A DNA stretch of 64,000 nt from Mesorhizobium sp. (GCF_023954305.1 NZ_JAMLIG010000001.1:1302001-1366000), one strand, 5' to 3'; shown: positions 52,590 to 62,321, counted from the stretch's first letter. Translations and numbers: made by a program. The notes: generated by a model not told the origin, from the sequence alone.

Positions 52590-53612
52590 ATGACCCGGAT
52601 CAGACGGCATAGCGCAACCGCGCACGCGGCCTATCAAGATCTCGTCTCCCTTTTGCTGGACGACGCGGTCTCGGACATCCGCGGTTCCCCAACCGCGCGG
52701 GAGCGAAACGGGCGGCGCTACTGGTATGACCGCTACCGTATCGGAACTGAGACCCACGAGCGGTATCTCGGAGAAGACACCCCCGAGTTGGCCCGCCGCA
52801 TCGACAGACACCGAGCTCTGGGCGAGGAACGGCGGCTGCGGCTGCGCGAGCGAGGACGGCTCGTTCGACTGCTGCGCAGCGAACGCTTTCTCGGACTTGA
52901 CGGCGCTACGGGAAGCCTCATCGCAGCGCTGGCACGGACCGGTGTCTTCCGTCTCGGTGGCGTGCTCGTCGGTACTGTCGCCTTCCGTCTCTACGAAGGC
53001 GAACTGGGGCTGAGACTCTCTCTCGACGAACTCGCCATGACCAACGACATCGACGTGGCGAGTTTCGAGAAGCTCTCGCTGGCTATCGGCGACACCGCCG
53101 CACCCACCATCGGCGAGGCGCTGGCGGAGCTGGACTTCGCCCCCGTGCCAAGCCTCAGGAACGACAAGGTGTGGCGATGGAAGCAGTCGCCCGGAGAAAC
53201 GCTGGTCGAGTTCCTGACCCCTTCGTTCGACGAAGAAGAGTCGCTGCGCGAGCTGCCGGCGCTGGGCGTGAGCGCCCAATCGCTGCATTTCCTGAACTAC
53301 CTGATCGCCGAGCCGCTGCATGCGGCGGCAGTCTACCGGGAAGGCCTGCTTGTCCGCATCCCGAGACCGGAACGGTTCGCCGTCCACAAGATGATCGTGG
53401 CGGACCGGCGCCTGGACGGGCCGGACAGCGCCAAGGCTCGGAAGGACCTCAGGCAGGCGGAACTTCTCGTCACCGTGCTGGCGGAGGATCGGCCGTCCGA
53501 TCTGCAGGAAGCCTACGAGGACGCGCTGCAGCGCGGGCCGAAATGGAGGGAACGCCTGCAGCGGAGCATTGGCCGCAGCGCTGCGATCGGAGAGCGATTG
53601 CGCCAAGCGTGA
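52590..53612 (+). CDS. GSU2403-family nucleotidyltransferase-fold protein
   Basis: This 340-residue protein has a long N-terminal helical part with charged repeats (ERRLRLRERGRLVRLLRSE), then a nucleotidyltransferase core with GGVLVGTVAFRLYEG and the metal motif TNDIDVASF. C-terminal helices include a conserved KMIVADRR element. The family is related to AbiEii-type nucleotidyltransferases and has no settled function. ATG 52590 suits the family start; GTG 52539 and ATG 52554 are in frame but run through the palindromes. No clear Shine-Dalgarno site precedes it. It stands alone and converges with pheA. Confidence 0.75.
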   Translation: MTRIRRHSATAHAAYQDLVSLLLDDAVSDIRGSPTARERNGRRYWYDRYRIGTETHERYLGEDTPELARRIDRHRALGEERRLRLRERGRLVRLLRSERFLGLDGATGSLIAALARTGVFRLGGVLVGTVAFRLYEGELGLRLSLDELAMTNDIDVASFEKLSLAIGDTAAPTIGEALAELDFAPVPSLRNDKVWRWKQSPGETLVEFLTPSFDEEESLRELPALGVSAQSLHFLNYLIAEPLHAAAVYREGLLVRIPRPERFAVHKMIVADRRLDGPDSAKARKDLRQAELLVTVLAEDRPSDLQEAYEDALQRGPKWRERLQRSIGRSAAIGERLRQA

Positions 53613-53649
53613 CGCGCGGCTGAAAGTACCTCCCGACCGACGCTCCTCG

Positions 53650-54513
53650 TCAGTCCGCCAGCTTCCACTCCTCGCGCGAAGGGCTGCGCGGATAGACGCC
53701 CAGGATTCGCACCTCCCGCGAAAAGAACTTCAGCTCTTCCAGTGCGTTCTTCACTCCCGGATCGTCGGGGTGGCCCTCGATGTCGGCATAGAACAGCGTC
53801 GCCGTGAAGGCGCCGAGCTGGTAGCTTTCCAGCTTAGTCATGTTGACGCCATTGGTGGCGAAGCCGCCCATCGCCTTGTAGAGGGCGGCAGGCACGTTGC
53901 GGACACGAAACATGAACGTCGTCATCATCGGCGCATCGGGCGTCGGGCGTTCCACCCATTCCTTGCCCTTGGTCAGCACGACGAAGCGGGTCACATTGGT
54001 GGCCGCGTCCTCCACGTCCTCCTCGAGGATTTCGAGACCATAGAGCTTGGCGGCCAGTCGCGGGGCGAGCGCGGCCATCGACCGATCCTTCGTCTCTGAT
54101 ACGAGTTTCGCCGCGCCCGCGGTATCCCCTGCGATCACGCCTTTCCAGCCGTTCCTACGGATGTATTTGCGGCACTGGCCGAGCGCGTGGATATGGCTAT
54201 GGACCGTCTTGATCTCGGAGCGGGCGACGCCCGGTAGAACCATGAGCTGGAAGTGGATGGGCAGAAAATACTCGCCGACGATGTGCAGCTTCGATTCCGG
54301 CAGCAGGTGGTGGATGTCGGCGACGCGGCCGGCGATCGTGTTCTCGATCGGGATCATCGCCAGATCCGCCTTGCCCGACTCGACCGCGTTGAACGCGTCC
54401 TCGAATGTGGCGCACGGCATCGGCTCCATCGCCGGAAACATGTCGCGGCACGCCGTGTCCGAGTTCGCGCCTGGTTCCCCCTGGAAGGAGATGCGGTTGG
54501 TCTTGGGCGGCAT
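53650..54513 (-). CDS. pheA: prephenate dehydratase
   Basis: This 287-residue enzyme converts prephenate to phenylpyruvate in phenylalanine synthesis. The catalytic domain begins ISFQGEPGANSDTACRDMF and includes MIPIENTIAGRVADIH and VSETKDRSMAAL. The C-terminal ACT domain (TTFMFRVRNVPAALYKAMGGFATNGVNMTKLESY) is the Phe-sensing regulatory part. No chorismate mutase domain is fused. It starts 14 nt after kdsB on the same strand. Confidence 0.96.
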   Translation of the reverse strand: MPPKTNRISFQGEPGANSDTACRDMFPAMEPMPCATFEDAFNAVESGKADLAMIPIENTIAGRVADIHHLLPESKLHIVGEYFLPIHFQLMVLPGVARSEIKTVHSHIHALGQCRKYIRRNGWKGVIAGDTAGAAKLVSETKDRSMAALAPRLAAKLYGLEILEEDVEDAATNVTRFVVLTKGKEWVERPTPDAPMMTTFMFRVRNVPAALYKAMGGFATNGVNMTKLESYQLGAFTATLFYADIEGHPDDPGVKNALEELKFFSREVRILGVYPRSPSREEWKLAD

Positions 54514-54527
54514 GCGTTTCGTCCTGC

Positions 54528-55253
54528 TTATGCGAGCATCGCGCGGGCGCGCTCGAGGTCTTCCGGAGTGTCGACGCCGAGCGGCACGGTGTCCACGATC
54601 GCGGCATCGATGCGCATTCCGGCTTCCAGCGCCCGCAACTGCTCCAGTTTCTCGCGCCGTTCAAGCGCCGATTGCGGCAGGGCGACGAAACGCGCCAGCG
54701 CGGCGCGCCGGTAGGCGTAGATACCGACATGGTGATAGAGCGGTCCCTCGCCCCACGGCGCGGTCGCACGGGTGAAATAGAGCGCGCGCAGGCGGGTTGC
54801 CGACAGCGGCGAACCGACGATCTTGACGACGTTGGGGTTGGTCTTCTCCTCCTCCCGCGCGATCTCGACCCCAAGCGTCGCGATGTCCACGGCGCGATCG
54901 GCAAGCGGGGCGAGCGCGGCGCGGATCGAAGCCGGATCGATCGTCGGCAGGTCGCCCTGCAGGTTGACGACGGTGTCGACTTTTCCGTCAGGGTCGAGAT
55001 CCGACAGCGCCTCAAAAATGCGGTCTGACCCCGACTGATGGTCCGCCCGGGTCATCGCGACCTCGAAACCGGCAGTCACGACCGCCTTGGCCACCTCGGC
55101 GGAATCCGTCGCGACCACGGCGCGCCCGAGGCCCGCCTCCGCCGCGCGGCGGGCGACATGGACGATCATCGGCACGCCATTGATGTCGGCGAGCGGCTTG
55201 CCGGGCAGGCGCGTCGCGGCCAGGCGGGCGGGAATGAGGATCAGCGCATTCAT
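54528..55253 (-). CDS. kdsB: 3-deoxy-manno-octulosonate cytidylyltransferase
   Basis: This 241-residue enzyme activates Kdo as CMP-Kdo for lipopolysaccharide. IPARLAATRLPGKPLADI, SGSDRIFEALSDLD, VNLQGDLPTIDP and HHVGIYAYRRAAL are the family signatures. ATG 55253 gives the standard MNALILIPARLA start; the in-frame ATG at 55295 adds 14 residues. It is upstream of pheA with a 14-nt gap. It is divergent from the cytochrome c gene across a 192-nt gap that holds both promoter regions; no clear hexamers were seen there. Confidence 0.94.
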   Translation of the reverse strand: MNALILIPARLAATRLPGKPLADINGVPMIVHVARRAAEAGLGRAVVATDSAEVAKAVVTAGFEVAMTRADHQSGSDRIFEALSDLDPDGKVDTVVNLQGDLPTIDPASIRAALAPLADRAVDIATLGVEIAREEEKTNPNVVKIVGSPLSATRLRALYFTRATAPWGEGPLYHHVGIYAYRRAALARFVALPQSALERREKLEQLRALEAGMRIDAAIVDTVPLGVDTPEDLERARAMLA

Positions 55254-55445
55254 CGGGCTTGGGTTTTCGAGAACGGAGGTGGCAAAACGTCTCACGCGGG
55301 AAGGCCCTTATAGGTGTTGCGATCTGTTCGCAAAAGACCTAGTTTCCGCCCGATTTTAGCCGGCCCCCAGCCGGCCATTGCTTATTGGGACATGGGCGGA
55401 CGGCGGGTCGCTCCAGCCCGAACCGCGACGGGAGCACGGAGAGGC

Positions 55446-56132
55446 ATGAACTCGTTCGAATTCAACAAGATCATCGGGGCGATCCTCGGCACCGTCTTCG
55501 TCGTCTTTTCGCTCAGCCTGATCTCGGATTCGCTGTTCGCGACGCATGCGCCCGAGAAGGCCGGCTACGAGATCGCGGCGCTGGAACCGGAGGCGGGCGC
55601 CGGAGGCGAGGATGCAGGACCGGCCGCCCCGGAGCCCGTGGGTCCGCTGCTCGCGAGCGCGGATGTCGGTGCGGGAGAAGCGCTCTTCAAGCGTTGCGCG
55701 GCCTGCCACACGCCAGAGAAGGGCGGCGCCAACAAGATCGGACCGAACCTATGGGACATCGTCGAACGCCCCGTGGCGTCGCATGAAGGCTACTCCTATT
55801 CGGCGGCCATGAAGGCCCATGCCGGCGAGCGCCCAACTTGGGACTACGAGCACCTGAGCGACTTCATCGCCGCGCCGAAGGCTGTCGTGAAGGGGACCGC
55901 GATGAACTTCCCCGGCCTGAAGGCGATCAGCGACCGGGCCAACCTGATCGCCTATCTGCACACGCTGTCCGACGCGCCCAAGCCGCTGCCGGCGGCCGAT
56001 GCGGTTCCCGCGCCCGCCGCAGGCGCAACGACCGAGCCCGCGACGGAAACGGCCCAGCCCGCAGCACCGGCTGCGCCCGCTGCCGAGCCGGCGGCTCCGG
56101 CCGCGCCCGCCACGCCGGCGCCGGCTCAGTAA
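55446..56132 (+). CDS. membrane-anchored cytochrome c (CycM/c552-like)
   Basis: The 228-residue protein has an uncleaved N-terminal membrane helix (about residues 9-30), an acidic/Ala linker, and a c-type cytochrome domain with the haem site CAACH (84-88). The likely axial Met lies in KGTAMNFPGL. The C-terminal 50 residues are an Ala/Pro/Thr-rich tail ending APATPAPAQ. Homologues carry electrons between the bc1 complex and the terminal oxidase. GGAGAGGC precedes the ATG. A strong terminator lies 29 nt downstream. Confidence 0.9.
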   Translation: MNSFEFNKIIGAILGTVFVVFSLSLISDSLFATHAPEKAGYEIAALEPEAGAGGEDAGPAAPEPVGPLLASADVGAGEALFKRCAACHTPEKGGANKIGPNLWDIVERPVASHEGYSYSAAMKAHAGERPTWDYEHLSDFIAAPKAVVKGTAMNFPGLKAISDRANLIAYLHTLSDAPKPLPAADAVPAPAAGATTEPATETAQPAAPAAPAAEPAAPAAPATPAPAQ

Positions 56133-56160
56133 CGACATTTTCAGATCGACATCACGAAAA

Positions 56161-56184
56161 AGCCGGGTTCCGCCCGGCTTTTTT
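56161..56184 (+). terminator. intrinsic terminator after the cytochrome c gene
   Basis: AGCCGGG (56161-56167), TTCCG loop, CCCGGCT (56173-56179) and six T follow 28 nt after the stop. A textbook rho-independent terminator; it separates the cytochrome gene from the yej operon, which begins 54 nt later. Confidence 0.9.
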
Positions 56185-56237
56185 GTTACTCTGAACGTTA
56201 AGGATGCCGGGAAACGGCGGAAGAACAGGGAGTGACG

Positions 56238-58100
56238 ATGCGATCAATTCTGGCCGGCGCCGTCTTCGGCGCATTTCTGGCTATGTCCGGCGCGCAGGCG
56301 CAGGAATGGCGCACCTCGGACAGAATGGGCGAGCCATCGCGGTACGGCGACACGTTCACACACTACGACCACGTGAACCCGAACGCGCCGAAGGGCGGCA
56401 CGCTGAACTCCGTCGCGGTCGGCACATTCGACAGCTTCAACCCGTTCATCGCGATCGGCACGCCGGCAGCCGGGGTTAATTTCCAGGGCGGGCTCTTGTG
56501 GGACACGTTGATGGCAAAGTCGGTCGACGAGCCGACGACGAACCACGCCTTCATCGCGGAGGCATTCTCCTATCCGGATGATTTTTCCAGTGCGACCTAT
56601 AGGCTCAACCCGAAAGCCAGATGGCATGACGGCCAGCCGATCACGGTCGACGACGTGATCTGGTCGTTCGACACCCTCAAGAAGATCAGCCCTGACTTCG
56701 TCAGCTATTTCGGCAATGTCAAACAGGCCGTGAAGATGAACGACCGGGAGGTGAGATTCGAGTTCGACCAGGGCGGTAACCGCGAACTCCCGATGATCAT
56801 GGGCGATCTGGTGGTCCTGCCGAAGCACTGGTGGGAGGGGACCAACGCCAAGGGTGAGAAGCGGGACATCACCCGCCCGACCCTGGAGGCGCCACTCGGC
56901 TCCGGCGCCTACAGGATCGAGAGCTTCAAGCCGGGAACCGATATCGTCTGGGCACGCGTCGAGGACTATTGGGCGCGCGACCTGCCCATCAATGTCGGCC
57001 GCTACAATTTCGACCGTCAACGTTTCCGTTACGTCCTCGACCAGACGGCCGAATGGCAGGCTTTCATCAGGGGCGGCTATGAGGACCTTCGCATCGAGAA
57101 CCAGCCGCCGCGCTGGGTGAAGGGCTATGACTTCCCCGCGGCTCAGTCGGGACAGGTGATCAAGAAGGAGTTCAAGGACGAATCCGGCGAACCGATGCAG
57201 GGTTACGTGATGAACATGCGGCGCGATCAGTTCAAGGATCGGCGCGTGCGCCAGGCTCTGACGCTGCTCTACGATTTCGAGACCTTCAACAAGACGCGCA
57301 CCTTCAATCTCAACAAGCGCACCAACAGCTACTTCGTCGGTCAGGAACTGGCCTCCTCCGGCATACCGCAGGGCGCCGAGCTGGAGATCCTCGAACCCTA
57401 TCGGGACAAGCTGCCGCCGGAACTCTTCACGCAGGAATTCAAGCTGCCCGTCTACGACACGCCGCAGTCGGAACGCACCCATCTTCGCGAGGCCGTGAAA
57501 CTGTTCGCCGACGCAGGGTGGGTGATCAAGGACGGCAAGCTGGTGAATTCCCAGACGGGACAGCAATTCCGGGCGGAACTGCTCATTGCCAGCGACTATC
57601 AGGAATTCATCGGCATGCCCCTGATCATCAACATGCGCAAGCTCGGCATCGACGCGCCGGTCCGCATGGTGGACGTCAGCCAGTTTATCGCCCGGCAGAA
57701 CAACTTCGACTACGACATGCTGATCGGCGTCTTGCCGCAATCGCAGTCGCCTGGCAACGAACAGCGCACCTACTGGGGATCGAAGGACGCAGACAGGCCA
57801 GGCTCACGCAATTTCTCAGGGATCAAGGACCCCGTCATCGACGCGCTGATCGAACGGGTCATCTTCGCCAAGAGTCGCGAGGACCAGGTGGTCGCGACCC
57901 ATGCCCTCGATCGCGTGCTGCTGTGGGGCTACTATGTGGTTCCGCAATATCACCGGCCGGTCGTCTGGCTGGCCTATTGGGACAAATTCGGCATGCCGGA
58001 CACACAGCCCTCCAAGGTGCTCGGCGTGGACATCGAATCCTTCTGGATAGACGCCGAGAAGGAAAAGGCACTGAACGCCAAGTTCGGGATAGCGAATTGA
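56238..58100 (+). CDS. oligopeptide ABC transporter substrate-binding protein (YejA-like), Sec-exported
   Basis: The 620-residue family-5 solute-binding protein has a Sec signal peptide (cleavage after AQA). The SBP_bac_5 fold is marked by HVNPNAPKGGTLNSVAVGT, DGQPITVDDVIWSFDTL and LGSGAYRIESF. YejABEF-type systems import peptides such as microcin C and host antimicrobial peptides. ATG 56238 is 5 nt after AGGGAG; a GTG at 56232 is in frame. It is the first gene of the operon and overlaps the second binding-protein gene by 4 nt (TTGA). Confidence 0.93.
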   Translation: MRSILAGAVFGAFLAMSGAQAQEWRTSDRMGEPSRYGDTFTHYDHVNPNAPKGGTLNSVAVGTFDSFNPFIAIGTPAAGVNFQGGLLWDTLMAKSVDEPTTNHAFIAEAFSYPDDFSSATYRLNPKARWHDGQPITVDDVIWSFDTLKKISPDFVSYFGNVKQAVKMNDREVRFEFDQGGNRELPMIMGDLVVLPKHWWEGTNAKGEKRDITRPTLEAPLGSGAYRIESFKPGTDIVWARVEDYWARDLPINVGRYNFDRQRFRYVLDQTAEWQAFIRGGYEDLRIENQPPRWVKGYDFPAAQSGQVIKKEFKDESGEPMQGYVMNMRRDQFKDRRVRQALTLLYDFETFNKTRTFNLNKRTNSYFVGQELASSGIPQGAELEILEPYRDKLPPELFTQEFKLPVYDTPQSERTHLREAVKLFADAGWVIKDGKLVNSQTGQQFRAELLIASDYQEFIGMPLIINMRKLGIDAPVRMVDVSQFIARQNNFDYDMLIGVLPQSQSPGNEQRTYWGSKDADRPGSRNFSGIKDPVIDALIERVIFAKSREDQVVATHALDRVLLWGYYVVPQYHRPVVWLAYWDKFGMPDTQPSKVLGVDIESFWIDAEKEKALNAKFGIAN

Positions 58101-59974
58101 GGACGGAACTCTCCCGACGCTGGTTTCTCAGCGCCGCTGGCGCGGCGGCAATCCTTCCTGCCCTGCCGTCAAACCTGTTCGCCGCGACGCCGACCGGCGT
58201 CGCCCTCCACGGCCTCTCCGCCTTCGGCGACCTCAAATACCCGCCCGACTTCGGCCATTTCGACTATGCCAACCCCGATGCGCCGCAGGGCGGGACGTTC
58301 AATTTCTCGCCGCCCAACTGGCTGTGGAACCAGAACCCGGACACGTTCAACACGCTGAACTGCCTGGTGCCAAACGGTGATGCACCGCCGCGGATGGAGC
58401 TCTGTTTCGATTCTCTGATGACGCGGGCGCTGGACGAGCCCGACGCAGTCTACGGGCTATTGGCGGAGAGCGTCACGATCCACGACGACCGCAACACGTT
58501 CGAGTTCAAGCTGCGGCCGGGGGCGCGCTTTCACGACGGTACGCCGCTCACCGCCGAAGATGTTGCCTACACCTACACCCTCTTCAAGCAGAAAGCCCAC
58601 CCGAACCTGCGCCTGCCGCTCGGGCGCATGACGGAGGCGGTGGCGGTCGACGCCCGGACCTTCAGGCTGACGTTCTCGGGAGAGCAGTCCGACCGAACGA
58701 TCTTGTCGGTCGTGACCTATCCGATCATCTCGAAGGCATTCTTCGAGGCCAATCCGTTCGACGGGTCGCAACTCAACCCGCCGCTCGGCTGCGGCGCCTA
58801 CAAGGTCGGCGCATTCCGCCCTGGCCAATTCATCGAATACGACCGCGTCGCGGATTACTGGGGCAAGGATCTCGGCGTCAATCGCGGCCAAAGCCATTTC
58901 GACCGCATCCGCGTCGAGTTCTACCGCGACCGCCAGGCCGCGTTCGAGGCGTTCAAGAAGGGCAACGTGCTCTACCGGCAGGAGTTCACCTCCCGGACCT
59001 GGGCGACGGGCTACGATTTCCCCGCGATCACGGAAGGCAAGGTCGTGAAGCGCGAGTTCCCGCGCGAACTGCAGCCCTCGCTGCAGGCCTGGGCGATAAA
59101 CCAGCGGCGGGAGCGTTTCGAGGATGTGCGGGTGCGCGAGGCGATCGGCCTCTGCTTCGACTTCGAGTGGACGAAGCGCAACCTGTTCTACGACGCCTAC
59201 GAACGCTCCCATTCGCTGTTCGAGAATTCGGAATTCGTCGCGCACGGTATGCCGAGCGAAGAGGAGATGGCGCTGCTCGATCCGCTGCGCGGCCAGATCC
59301 CGGAAGAGGTCTATGGCGAACCGGCGATGCAGCCGATCAGCGACGGCTCGGGCCGCGACCGCAAGCTCCTGCGGCGCGGCATCGACCTTCTGGCGCAGGC
59401 AGGATGGCGCAAGCCGCAAGGCTCGGCCTTTGTCGCCAACGACAAGGGCGAGCGGCTTGTGCTCGAGATTCTCGTCAACGACGAGGTCTTCATCCGCATC
59501 GACTCGCCGTTCGTCGAGAACATGAAGACGATCGGCATCGATGCCTCGATTCGGCTGGTCGACGCCGCGCAATACACGGTGCGCCAGTCGGATTTCGACT
59601 TCGACATGATCTCGATGGCCGCCACTCTCTCCGCCACGCCCACGTTCGACGACCTGGAGCAGTTCTTCCACTCGAGCTCGGCGCAGGTATCCGGCAGCCG
59701 CAACCTGCCCGGCACGGCCGATCCGGCCGTCGATACGCTGCTTGGCGCGGTCGCGAAGGCCGCGGACCGGCCCTCGCTCGTTGCGGCGATCCGCGCGCTC
59801 GACCGGGTCTTGCGCGCGCGGCGAGACTGGATTCCAAATTGGCATGCGGCGAATCACCGGGCGGCCTACTGGAACATCTACGGCTTCAGGGAGCCGAAGC
59901 CGGATTACGGCTTCCCGGTGGAGACGCTGTGGTGGTTCGAGGCGGACAAGGCGAGGGCAATTGGCAAACTCTGA
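58097..59974 (+). CDS. second YejA-like substrate-binding protein with a Tat signal
   Basis: This 625-residue homologue of the previous protein has a twin-arginine signal SRRWFLSAAGAAAILPALP, so it is probably exported folded by Tat while its neighbour uses Sec. The binding-protein core is intact (DYANPDAPQGGTFNF, DGTPLTAEDVAYTYTLF, LGCGAYKVGAF). The start is TTG 58097, which overlaps the upstream stop (TTGA) and gives MRTELSRRW; no ATG is available nearby in frame. Paired yejA copies are known in rhizobia. Its ligand may differ from the first protein. Confidence 0.9.
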   Translation: MRTELSRRWFLSAAGAAAILPALPSNLFAATPTGVALHGLSAFGDLKYPPDFGHFDYANPDAPQGGTFNFSPPNWLWNQNPDTFNTLNCLVPNGDAPPRMELCFDSLMTRALDEPDAVYGLLAESVTIHDDRNTFEFKLRPGARFHDGTPLTAEDVAYTYTLFKQKAHPNLRLPLGRMTEAVAVDARTFRLTFSGEQSDRTILSVVTYPIISKAFFEANPFDGSQLNPPLGCGAYKVGAFRPGQFIEYDRVADYWGKDLGVNRGQSHFDRIRVEFYRDRQAAFEAFKKGNVLYRQEFTSRTWATGYDFPAITEGKVVKREFPRELQPSLQAWAINQRRERFEDVRVREAIGLCFDFEWTKRNLFYDAYERSHSLFENSEFVAHGMPSEEEMALLDPLRGQIPEEVYGEPAMQPISDGSGRDRKLLRRGIDLLAQAGWRKPQGSAFVANDKGERLVLEILVNDEVFIRIDSPFVENMKTIGIDASIRLVDAAQYTVRQSDFDFDMISMAATLSATPTFDDLEQFFHSSSAQVSGSRNLPGTADPAVDTLLGAVAKAADRPSLVAAIRALDRVLRARRDWIPNWHAANHRAAYWNIYGFREPKPDYGFPVETLWWFEADKARAIGKL

Positions 59975-60010
59975 CCGGACGACCGGCCAAACCTGCATGA
60001 CGGGCGCCTG

Positions 60011-61162
60011 ATGGGCGCCTATATCGCCCGCCGCCTGCTCTTGATGATCCCGACGCTGCTCGGGATTCTGGCTATTTCCTTCATCCTGATCCAGTTCGCG
60101 CCGGGCGGGCCGGTGGAGCAGGTCATTGCGCGGATCAGCGGCACCAGCGACGGGTCCGATCGCCTGTCAGGCGGCGGCGCGGACGCGGGCGCGCAGAACG
60201 TCGAGAATTTCGGCTCGGAATCCTCGTCGAAATACCGCGGCGCGCAGGGTCTGGATCCGGAATTCATCAAGGAGCTCGAGAAGCAGTTCGGCTTCGACAA
60301 GCCGCCGCTCGAACGCTTCGGCAAAATGATCTGGGACTACGCCCGCTTCGATTTCGGCGAGAGTTTCTTCCGCGACATCCGCGTCATCGACCTGATCCTG
60401 GAGAAGATGCCGGTATCGATCTCGCTCGGGCTGTGGATCACGCTGATCTCTTACCTGATCTCGATCCCGCTCGGCATCCGCAAGGCGGTCAGCGACGGCT
60501 CGGCTTTCGACGTCTGGACGAGCGGTGTGGTCATCATCGGCTATGCCATCCCCGGCTTCCTCTTTGCCATCCTGCTGATGATCCTGTTCGCCGGCGGCAA
60601 TTCCTTCCCGATCGGTTTCACCTCGGGCGACCAGTTCTATGGCTTCCGGCTGGGCTGCGATTGCTTCCCACTGCGCGGCCTGACGTCCGAGAACTGGGAC
60701 CAGCTGTCGCTGTGGGGCAAGGTCGTCGACTATTTCTGGCACCTGACGCTGCCGCTGACGGCGATGGTGCTCTCCGCCTTCGCCACGACGACACTGCTGA
60801 CCAAGAACTCCTTCCTCGAGGAAATCCGCAAGCAGTACGTGGTGACCGCGCGGGCCAAGGGTCTGACCGAACGCCAGGTTCTCTACCGCCACGTCTTCCG
60901 CAACGCGATGCTGATCGTCATCGCCGGCTTTCCGGCGGCCTTCATCTCGGTGTTCTTCACCGGCTCGTTGCTCATCGAGAACATCTTCTCGCTCGATGGA
61001 CTCGGCCTCCTGTCCTTCCAGTCTATCCTCGACCGCGACTATCCCGTCGTCTTCGCCAGCCTCTACATCTTCGGTCTGATCGGCCTGATCACGGGCCTCA
61101 TCTCCGACCTCACCTACACCTGGATCGACCCGCGCATCGATTTCGAGAGGCGCGACGTCTGA
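60011..61162 (+). CDS. yejB: oligopeptide ABC transporter permease (YejB-like)
   Basis: This 383-residue inner-membrane permease of the BPD family starts with MGAYIARRLLLMIPTLLGI and has six membrane helices. The EAA loop YVVTARAKGLTERQVLYRHVF contacts the ATPase. A periplasmic insert (about residues 38-85) is longer than in DppB, as usual in YejB. It follows the second binding protein by 36 nt and overlaps the yejE start by 1 nt (TGATG). Confidence 0.92.
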   Translation: MGAYIARRLLLMIPTLLGILAISFILIQFAPGGPVEQVIARISGTSDGSDRLSGGGADAGAQNVENFGSESSSKYRGAQGLDPEFIKELEKQFGFDKPPLERFGKMIWDYARFDFGESFFRDIRVIDLILEKMPVSISLGLWITLISYLISIPLGIRKAVSDGSAFDVWTSGVVIIGYAIPGFLFAILLMILFAGGNSFPIGFTSGDQFYGFRLGCDCFPLRGLTSENWDQLSLWGKVVDYFWHLTLPLTAMVLSAFATTTLLTKNSFLEEIRKQYVVTARAKGLTERQVLYRHVFRNAMLIVIAGFPAAFISVFFTGSLLIENIFSLDGLGLLSFQSILDRDYPVVFASLYIFGLIGLITGLISDLTYTWIDPRIDFERRDV

Positions 61163-62310
61163 TGTCCGACATCGTCCACAAGACCGCCGTCGAGACTCAC
61201 CGCGCCGCAAGACGCCCCCGGCTGTCACCGCTCAACCAGAGGCGCTGGCAGAACTTCAAGGCGAACCGGCGCGGCTACTGGTCGTTCTGGATCTTCCTCG
61301 TCCTGTTCGTGCTGTCGCTCGGCTCCGAGTTCATCGCCAACGACAAGCCGGTCCTCGCCTACTACAAGGGCGAGCTGCTGGTTCCGGTACTGGTGGACTA
61401 TCCGGAAGAGAAATTCGGCGGATTCTACGCGGTGACGGATTACCGCGATCCGGTGATCTCGGACGAGATCGAGGCGAACGGCTGGCTGATCTGGCCGCCG
61501 ATCCGCTATTCCTATCGCACGGTCAACAACGACATCCCGGAGGCGGCGCCGGCCAAGCCGTCCTGGCTCTACGACAAGGAATTCCGATGCCAGCGCTACC
61601 CGCTGGGCGTCGACGATCCCAACTGCACGATCGGCAACTGGAACTGGCTGGGCACGGACGACCAGACCCGCGATGTGCTCGCCCGCGTCATCTACGGCTT
61701 CCGGGTCTCGGTCCTGTTCGGGCTGATCCTCACCGGCGCTTCCGCCGTCATCGGCGTAACCGCCGGAGCGGTGCAGGGCTATTTCGGCGGCTGGACCGAC
61801 CTCGTCCTCCAGCGCGTCATCGAGATCTGGTCGTCGATCCCCGTCCTCTACCTGATCCTCATCATGTCCGCCGTGCTGCCGCCGGGCTTCTTCATCCTGC
61901 TCGGAATCATGCTGCTTTTCTCCTGGGTCGGCTTCGTCGGCGTGGTGCGGGCCGAGTTCCTGCGCGCCCGCAACTTCGAATATGTCAATGCCGCCCGCGC
62001 GCTCGGCGTGCCGGACCGGACGATCATGTACCGCCATCTGCTGCCCAACGCGATGGTGGCGACGCTGACCTTCCTGCCCTTCATCCTCAACGGCGCGATC
62101 TCGACGCTCACCTCGCTCGACTTCCTCGGACTCGGCCTCCCGCCGGGGTCCGCCTCGCTCGGCGAACTCCTGAAACAGGGACAGCGCAACCTGTCGGCGC
62201 CCTGGCTGGGTCTGACCGGGTTCTTCACCATAGCGCTGATGCTGTCGCTGCTGATCTTCATCGGCGAGGCCGTCCGCGACGCCTTCGACCCGCGCAAGAC
62301 GTTCCGATGA
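61162..62310 (+). CDS. yejE: oligopeptide ABC transporter permease (YejE-like)
   Basis: This 382-residue permease has the YejE-specific long N-terminal cytoplasmic part (PLNQRRWQNFKANRRGYWS), one helix, a large periplasmic segment, then five helices. The EAA-like loop is FEYVNAARALGVPDRTIMYRHL. The start ATG 61162 overlaps the yejB stop. Its TGA (62308-62310) is directly followed by non-yej sequence carrying the vapBC operator, not by yejF. Confidence 0.93.
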   Translation: MSDIVHKTAVETHRAARRPRLSPLNQRRWQNFKANRRGYWSFWIFLVLFVLSLGSEFIANDKPVLAYYKGELLVPVLVDYPEEKFGGFYAVTDYRDPVISDEIEANGWLIWPPIRYSYRTVNNDIPEAAPAKPSWLYDKEFRCQRYPLGVDDPNCTIGNWNWLGTDDQTRDVLARVIYGFRVSVLFGLILTGASAVIGVTAGAVQGYFGGWTDLVLQRVIEIWSSIPVLYLILIMSAVLPPGFFILLGIMLLFSWVGFVGVVRAEFLRARNFEYVNAARALGVPDRTIMYRHLLPNAMVATLTFLPFILNGAISTLTSLDFLGLGLPPGSASLGELLKQGQRNLSAPWLGLTGFFTIALMLSLLIFIGEAVRDAFDPRKTFR

Positions 62311-62321
62311 GGTCGAAAACG

